Below are positions 23,752-27,987 of a DNA stretch of 27,987 nucleotides, piece by piece. The stretch comes from Candidatus Blautia intestinipullorum. Lineage in GTDB: Bacteria > Bacillota > Clostridia > Lachnospirales > Lachnospiraceae. The notes beneath the pieces are model-generated. The model was not told the DNA's origin and searched no databases. It saw only the letters and a list, made by a program, of their open reading frames with translations. Location of the stretch: NCBI GenBank assembly GCA_019120475.1, contig DWVA01000189.1, positions 1-27,987 on the forward strand, given 5' to 3'. The number at the start of each line of letters is the position of its first letter. Positions within the stretch are counted from its first letter, which is position 1. Made by a program: the position numbers and the translations under genes.

Positions 23752-24030
23752 TTACTCGTCCCAGCCTTCATAAAAGCGGATATTTACAGAAATATTCCGC
23801 ACGATATCGCCTTCCTGAAGATCCATATCTTCTTTGTCGGACACGGAGGGAAGTTCTCCGTCGTCTTCAGACAGTTCCAGAGAGATCCAGTCGTAAGCGG
23901 CCTCGTTTGCCTTTTCTATAGCATCGTCCAGAGTTTCGCCTTCCGCGTAGCAGCACTCCAGATCCGGAAAATAACCTTTATAAGTTCCTGTTTCAGTTTT
24001 GCGGAAAACCGCAGGGTAAATAAATTTCAT
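23752..24030 (-). CDS. Short HicB-like antitoxin-family protein, orphan
   Basis: The 92-residue protein has the HicB fold signature: an N-terminal strand (KFIYPAVFRKTE), then YKGYFPDLECCYAEGETLDDAIEKANEAAYDWISLEL, followed by SVSDKEDMDL and a final strand. In full HicA-HicB systems HicB neutralises the RNA-binding toxin HicA and usually carries a C-terminal DNA-binding domain. Here the protein stops right after the HicB core, and no HicA-like reading frame is found on either side. GGAG lies 7 bases before the ATG at 24030. It could be a solitary HicB-like protein with another role. Confidence 0.8.
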   Translation of the reverse strand: MKFIYPAVFRKTETGTYKGYFPDLECCYAEGETLDDAIEKANEAAYDWISLELSEDDGELPSVSDKEDMDLQEGDIVRNISVNIRFYEGWDE

Positions 24031-24352
24031 AATAAACTCCGTTTCTCTAAAATTTTGTATGTTAACGCTATGATAACATAAAATATTCCTATAGGACAAG
24101 GGGAGAATAATATTGGAAGTGTGATGCAGAAGGCATAAAAACAGCTCAGGACGCAGAAATGCGATTGAAGAAGTAACGACGTCATGGTAGAATATGGAAC
24201 AGGGAATAACTGTGTTGCAGGGTGGCATTTCTATGTTACCATTTTACTACAAGGCCAACCACTTTATGGACGGTTATCCCCTTTTCTATTGTCAACATAG
24301 CACATTTGGAAGTGTGGTGCAGGGGGATTTTCTTTAGTTTTGGAGGGGAGAT
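24031..24352. other. 322-base gap with operator, repeat pair and a tiny reading frame
   Basis: Besides the promoter and operator next to the HicB-like gene, this gap holds a 17-base direct repeat with one mismatch (24113-24129 and 24306-24322, TTGGAAGTGTG-R-TGCAG). It also holds a possible 47-codon frame on the + strand (24194-24337) with no good ribosome site. No strong promoter for the HAD gene was found. No known RNA family was recognised. Confidence 0.5.
24058..24099 (-). promoter_or_regulatory. Promoter and palindromic operator candidate for the HicB-like gene
   Basis: On the - strand TTGTCC (complement of 24094-24099) and TATCAT (complement of 24070-24075) are 18 bases apart. A perfect inverted repeat TATGTTA-N9-TAACATA (24058-24080) covers the -10 region, which is typical of autoregulated toxin-antitoxin-type promoters. 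Confidence 0.5.
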
Positions 24353-25192
24353 ATGGGAATTAAATTGATCGCCAGCGATCTGGACGGAACGCTTCTGACA
24401 GATCAGAAAACTTTATCATATGAGACAAAAAGGTCTTTGGATATGGCGGCGCGAAGAGGAATTTATTTTGTGCCTGCAACGGGACGATCCTTTAAGGCAG
24501 TGCCGGACATTATAAAAGAACTGCCGGGCGTGGAATATATTATCACAGCCAACGGAGGAGCCCTGTACTCCGTGTCTTCCGGGAAGCGGATATACCAGCG
24601 CCTTCTGGAGGCGGCTTCAGTGGAAAAAGCACTGGAAGCGGAAAGGTCGGAAAAGACGGTCCTGGAGGTTTTTATCGACGGCGAGCCATATTCAGAAGAG
24701 GCTTATGTGAAAGCGCCCATGGACTATGGAGCTACGGAGTACGGCGCGGAATATGTGCGCAGGACGAGAATCCCTGTGAAAAACATTGTTTCTTTTGCCC
24801 TAAAACATAAATCAGAATTAGACAGCATGGCTTTTGTATGTAAAGATGCGGAGGAGAGGCAGAGGCTCCGTTTTTATCTGGAAAGCCAGGTGCCGGAGAT
24901 ATATGTAACCTCCTCTGTTCCCCACCTTTTGGAGATTGGCCATAAAGACGCCGGAAAGGGAAATACGCTTCTGTATTTGCTGAAAAAACTGGGAATTTCG
25001 CCGGAAGAGGCGATGGCATTCGGCGACGCGGACAACGACAGCAGTATGATCTCCGCCGTAAAATACGGCGTGGCTATGGAAAACGGAAGTCCTGCCTGTA
25101 AAAAGGCCGCGGTATTTCTTACCAAAAGCAATCAGAAGGACGGCGTGGCCCGGGCGATCTTCCATTTTCTGGGCAAGGAAAACGGAAGATAG
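24353..25192 (+). CDS. Cof-type HAD-superfamily phosphatase
   Basis: The 279-residue cytoplasmic hydrolase dephosphorylates small phosphorylated metabolites, typically sugar phosphates or flavin/pyridoxal phosphates. It has motif I SDLDGTLL with nucleophile D9 and acid/base D11, motif II near ATGRSF, the type IIB cap insert in the middle, motif III lysine in KDAGKGNTL and motif IV FGDADNDSSMI. A GGAGGGGAG site precedes the ATG at 24353. It is followed by the promoter of the tryptophan operon and is probably transcribed alone. The substrate cannot be predicted; members of this family are promiscuous. Confidence 0.9.
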   Translation: MGIKLIASDLDGTLLTDQKTLSYETKRSLDMAARRGIYFVPATGRSFKAVPDIIKELPGVEYIITANGGALYSVSSGKRIYQRLLEAASVEKALEAERSEKTVLEVFIDGEPYSEEAYVKAPMDYGATEYGAEYVRRTRIPVKNIVSFALKHKSELDSMAFVCKDAEERQRLRFYLESQVPEIYVTSSVPHLLEIGHKDAGKGNTLLYLLKKLGISPEEAMAFGDADNDSSMISAVKYGVAMENGSPACKKAAVFLTKSNQKDGVARAIFHFLGKENGR

Positions 25193-25260
25193 GGTATTAT
25201 GTGAAAGCAGTCCTGATAAGAAAATATAGTTTGAAATTGTGATTTTTTGAAATAAAATAC

Positions 25261-25289
25261 TTGACAATAAAAAATAATCATGTTATTTT
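25261..25289 (+). promoter_or_regulatory. Promoter of the tryptophan operon
   Basis: A perfect TTGACA at 25261-25266 and TATTTT at 25284-25289 have a 17-base spacer. Transcription would start near 25296, just before the T-box leader. Confidence 0.7.
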
Positions 25290-25295
25290 AATAAA

Positions 25296-25583
25296 AAATT
25301 TCATTTAGTAAACCGTTGAAGCGGAGATCAAAGCAATTATGCGCGCACAGAGAGTCCGGGCAGGTGAGAGCCGGATCGAAATGCAGATTGCCAAATGGAC
25401 CGCTGAGGGCGCAGGGAAAGGCAGCAGCCGAGTATTCTGCGACGTAGGGCATACGTCAGTTGCCGGGAATATGTTGGTATTCCGCAAAGTGTACGGATCG
25501 TTCCGTAAATCAAGGTGGCACCGCGGGTGGACTATACGCTCGTCCTTGACAGAAGATAAATTCTGTCAGGACGGGCGTTTTTG
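25296..25583 (+). promoter_or_regulatory. T-box riboswitch (tRNA-Trp)
   Basis: The leader has all major T-box parts. Stem I contains AGAGAG at about 25349 and the apical GGCAGGTGAGAGCCGG. The specifier region AAA-TGG-ACCGCTGAG places TGG at 25396-25398, the tryptophan codon. A GACGTA-N5-TACGTC hairpin is at 25440-25456. The conserved T-box AAGGTGGCACCGCGG is at 25512-25526 and the terminator hairpin follows. Uncharged tRNA-Trp would pair with the specifier and with the T-box bulge, stabilise the antiterminator and switch on the trp genes downstream. Confidence 0.93.
25536..25582 (+). terminator. T-box controlled terminator
   Basis: About 18 base pairs (25536-25554 with 25561-25578, one bulged T) close a 6-base loop, followed by five T residues. 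It competes with the antiterminator that contains the T-box sequence. Confidence 0.9.
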
Positions 25584-25672
25584 GTTTTCTGCAGAAGTGA
25601 CCTGCTGCAGAGAGACGGCAGCGGCTGTTCCTGAACAGACTGGACAGCAGATAAGGAAAAGGAGGCAGAAAT

Positions 25673-26683
25673 ATGATCAAAGAGGCAATTTTAAAACTGG
25701 CGGAAAAAAAGGATCTATCCTATCAGGAGGCGGAAGCAGTGATGAATGAGATCATGAGCGGGGAAGCAACCCCGGTGCAGATGTCGGCCTATCTGACGGC
25801 GCTTTCCCTGAAAGGGGAGACCATTGATGAGATCACGGCGTCGGCGGCGGGAATGAGAGCCCACTGTATCAAGCTGCTGCATGACCTGGATGTGCTGGAG
25901 ATCGTAGGAACAGGGGGAGACGGGGCGAATTCCTTTAATATTTCCACAACATCCTCCCTTGTGATCGCGGCGGGCGGCGTTCCGGTGGCAAAGCATGGAA
26001 ACAGAGCGGCGTCCTCAAAATGCGGCGCGGCGGACGTACTGGAGGCTCTGGGAGTAAATATTACGCTTTCTCCTGAAAAAAGCGCCAGACTTCTTAAAAA
26101 GATCAATATCTGTTTCCTTTTTGCCCAGAACTATCATATCGCCATGAAATATGTGGCGCCGATCAGAAGAGAACTGGGAATCCGGACAGTCTTTAATATT
26201 CTGGGTCCCTTAAGCAATCCGGCGGGAGCCAATATGGAACTGATGGGAGTGTTCGACGAGGCTTTAGTGGAGCCTCTGGCGCAGGTAATGGCAAAGCTTG
26301 GAGTAGTAAGGGGAATGGTAGTCTACGGACAGGATAAGCTGGATGAGATTTCCATGAGCGCCCCCACTTCTGTATGCGAGATCCGGAACGGATGGTTCCA
26401 GTCTTATGAGCTTACTCCGGAACAGTTCGGATATGAAAGATGTGCGAAGGAGGAACTGACAGGAGGAACGCCGGAAGAAAACGCGGAGATCACACGGGAT
26501 ATTCTTCTGGGGAAAGAAAGGGGGCCGAAGCGTCAGGCAGTCTGCCTGAACGCAGGAGCGTCGCTGTATATAACAGGAAAAACGGAAACCATAGAAAAAG
26601 GCGTGCGCCTGGCGGAAGAATTGATCGACAGCGGAGCGGCTATGAAGAAGCTGGAGGAATTTATCCGGGAGTCAAATGCGTAA
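25673..26683 (+). CDS. trpD: Anthranilate phosphoribosyltransferase
   Basis: TrpD joins anthranilate to PRPP, the second step of tryptophan synthesis. The 336-residue protein has an N-terminal helical bundle. The PRPP-binding GTGGDGANSFNIST loop starts at about 79, with KHGNRAASSKCGAADVLEALG at about 107, the region FLFAQNYHIAMKYVAPIRRELGIRTVFNILGPLSNPA, and GQDKLDEIS. AAAAGGAGGCAG precedes the ATG at 25673. It is the first gene after the tryptophan T-box, so its expression depends on uncharged tRNA-Trp. The trpE and trpG genes that normally precede it are absent here. It ends 34 bases before trpC. Confidence 0.96.
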   Translation: MIKEAILKLAEKKDLSYQEAEAVMNEIMSGEATPVQMSAYLTALSLKGETIDEITASAAGMRAHCIKLLHDLDVLEIVGTGGDGANSFNISTTSSLVIAAGGVPVAKHGNRAASSKCGAADVLEALGVNITLSPEKSARLLKKINICFLFAQNYHIAMKYVAPIRRELGIRTVFNILGPLSNPAGANMELMGVFDEALVEPLAQVMAKLGVVRGMVVYGQDKLDEISMSAPTSVCEIRNGWFQSYELTPEQFGYERCAKEELTGGTPEENAEITRDILLGKERGPKRQAVCLNAGASLYITGKTETIEKGVRLAEELIDSGAAMKKLEEFIRESNA

Positions 26684-26717
26684 ACATATACCGTATTTTG
26701 GAAAGGAACAGACGAAA

Positions 26718-27512
26718 ATGAATATTTTAGATGAAATTGCCGCAAAGACAAGGGAACGGATACAGGAAGAAAAGCGGCGGATCCCGCAGGCGGACCTGAT
26801 GGAAAAAATCTACGAAAGAAGGGAGCGGAGCGCAGGACAGTTCCGCTTCTACGAAGCCCTGAAGAAACAGGGGATGTCCTATATCTGTGAGGTGAAAAAA
26901 GCGTCTCCTTCCAAGGGGATGATCGCTTCGGATTTTCCCTGGCTGCAGATCGCCCGGGAGTATGAAGCGGCGGGAGCTTCCGCTGTTTCCTGTCTTACAG
27001 AGCCGTACTATTTTCTGGGAGCGGACCGGTATCTTAAGGAAATCGCGGAGGCTATAGATATCCCTGTTTTGCGAAAGGATTTTACGGTGGACGGCTATAT
27101 GATCTGTCAGGCCGCGGCTCTGGGAGCCTCCGCAGTACTTCTGATCTGTGCTCTTCTGGACGACGGGCAGTTAAAAGAATACCGGGAAATGGCGGAAGAA
27201 TTTGGAATGGACGCTCTGGTAGAAGCTCACGACCAGGAGGAGACGGAGCGGGCTTTAAAAAGCGGAGCCAGGATCATAGGAGTAAATAACCGGGATCTGA
27301 GAACTTTTCAGGTAGACGTGGAAAACAGTATCCGTCTGCGAAAAATGGTTCCGGAAAATGTGCTTTTTGTATCGGAAAGCGGTATCCGCACCCCGGGAGA
27401 TATACGGAAGCTTCGGGAAAACAAGGTGGACGCCGTGTTGATCGGAGAAACCCTGATGAGGAGCGACGATAAAAGGCGGGCGCTTGAGGAGCTGAAAGAT
27501 GAGCGGTACTAA
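26718..27512 (+). CDS. trpC: Indole-3-glycerol phosphate synthase
   Basis: TrpC closes the indole ring from carboxyphenylamino-deoxyribulose phosphate. The 264-residue TIM barrel has the family signature ICEVKKASPSKG (about 56-67), the PVLRKDF strand, ASAVLLICALL, ALVEAHDQEE, GVNNRDLRTFQVD, FVSESGI and a C-terminal phosphate site at VLIGETLMR. The ATG at 26718 is preferred over an in-frame ATG at 26676 that overlaps trpD, because AAAGGA lies upstream and homologues start at NILDEIA. It overlaps trpF by 14 bases. Confidence 0.95.
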   Translation: MNILDEIAAKTRERIQEEKRRIPQADLMEKIYERRERSAGQFRFYEALKKQGMSYICEVKKASPSKGMIASDFPWLQIAREYEAAGASAVSCLTEPYYFLGADRYLKEIAEAIDIPVLRKDFTVDGYMICQAAALGASAVLLICALLDDGQLKEYREMAEEFGMDALVEAHDQEETERALKSGARIIGVNNRDLRTFQVDVENSIRLRKMVPENVLFVSESGIRTPGDIRKLRENKVDAVLIGETLMRSDDKRRALEELKDERY

Positions 27513-27987
27513 GATAAAAATATGCGGACTGAGACGGATGGAGGATATCCAGGCGGTAAATGAAGCAAAACCGGATTTCTGCGGCTTTGTTATAGAGGTT
27601 CCCGGAAGTTTCCGAAGCGTGACAGTATCTCAGGCAAAAGAACTGGCGGCGGAGCTTGACAGGGATATTCAGGCGGTAGGCGTTTTTGTCAACGCGCCGG
27701 AGGTTTTGGCTGCAGAACTTCTGAACAGGGGGATCATTTCCATGGCCCAGCTTCACGGCCAGGAGGATGAGGCGTATATCCGGCGGCTGAGAAAGCTGAC
27801 AGACAGACCGCTGATCAAGGCTTTTTCCGTGGGGTCACGGGAGGACGCAGAAAAAGCCCTGGAAAGTTCTGCAGATTACATTCTTCTGGATCAGGGAAAG
27901 GGAGGAACGGGAATTCCCTTTGACTGGTCGCTGCTCCCTGTTGTGGAAAGGCCGTTTTTTCTGGCAGGAGGGCTGGGAGAGGATAAC
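27499..27987 (+). CDS. trpF: Phosphoribosylanthranilate isomerase, 3' end outside window
   Basis: TrpF isomerises phosphoribosylanthranilate, the third step of the pathway. The frame is open from the ATG at 27499 to the window end (163 codons, out of about 200 expected). It shows the signature KICGLRRMEDI with the catalytic cysteine, GFVIEVPGSFRSV, AVGVFVN, QLHG, the catalytic aspartate region LLDQGKGGTGIPFDW and LAGGL. The start overlaps the trpC end, and the ribosome site GAGGAG lies inside trpC. trpB and trpA probably follow outside the window. Confidence 0.94.
   Translation, partial: MSGTKIKICGLRRMEDIQAVNEAKPDFCGFVIEVPGSFRSVTVSQAKELAAELDRDIQAVGVFVNAPEVLAAELLNRGIISMAQLHGQEDEAYIRRLRKLTDRPLIKAFSVGSREDAEKALESSADYILLDQGKGGTGIPFDWSLLPVVERPFFLAGGLGEDN

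Noticed and set aside
24085..24340. Possible remnant of hicA next to the HicB-like gene
   Set aside because: Short G-S-V-x-Q peptides appear in both repeat copies, but the catalytic G-S-H-H motif and the rest of HicA are absent in all frames I translated.

Overview
The window looks like chromosomal DNA from a low-to-mid GC Gram-positive anaerobe of the Clostridia, most likely Lachnospiraceae. The inference rests on the mix of families: strong GGAGG ribosome binding sites, a T-box leader, a Bce-type two-component/ABC module, the [FeFe]-hydrogenase maturase HydF, a class III ribonucleotide reductase and AsnA. The gene content is largely core metabolism. I see no rRNA, tRNA, CRISPR array, prophage or insertion sequence.

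Left part (1-8.8 kb, all + strand). The 3' end of a sugar-nucleotidyltransferase-like gene is followed by glmM (amino-sugar and cell-wall precursor synthesis), a TPR lipoprotein and hflX. Next comes a complete Bce-type antimicrobial-peptide sensing/resistance module: response regulator, intramembrane-type histidine kinase, ATPase and a large permease. A TTACA-N4-TGTCA dyad between kinase and ATPase matches the binding motif described for BceR-like regulators.

Middle part (8.8-17.5 kb). An ACT-domain protein is joined to azlCD (branched-chain amino acid export), followed by aroK-aroE from their own promoter. Reading the other way are dapF and hydF. Divergent from hydF is a polar amino acid ABC transporter (binding protein, permease, ATPase). 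Its binding protein is the most striking object in the window: the two halves of the family 3 solute-binding fold are encoded in swapped order, a natural circular permutation, behind a signal peptide without a lipobox. A CBS-domain protein on the - strand closes this part.

Right part (17.5-28 kb). asnA (-) diverges from a zinc-ribbon membrane protein (+). Then come nrdD (+) without an adjacent nrdG, and on the - strand an isolated carbamate kinase, a MerR/GyrI-type regulator and a short orphan HicB-like protein with a palindromic operator candidate. On the + strand follow a Cof-type HAD phosphatase and a tryptophan operon. That operon is preceded by a T-box leader with a UGG specifier and starts directly at trpD (trpD-trpC-trpF, the last cut by the window end), so trpE and trpG are not in their usual place.

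Many transcription units have recognisable sigma-A type promoters with 17-bp spacers. Several rho-independent terminators mark their ends, including one between the binding protein and permease genes of the ABC transporter.
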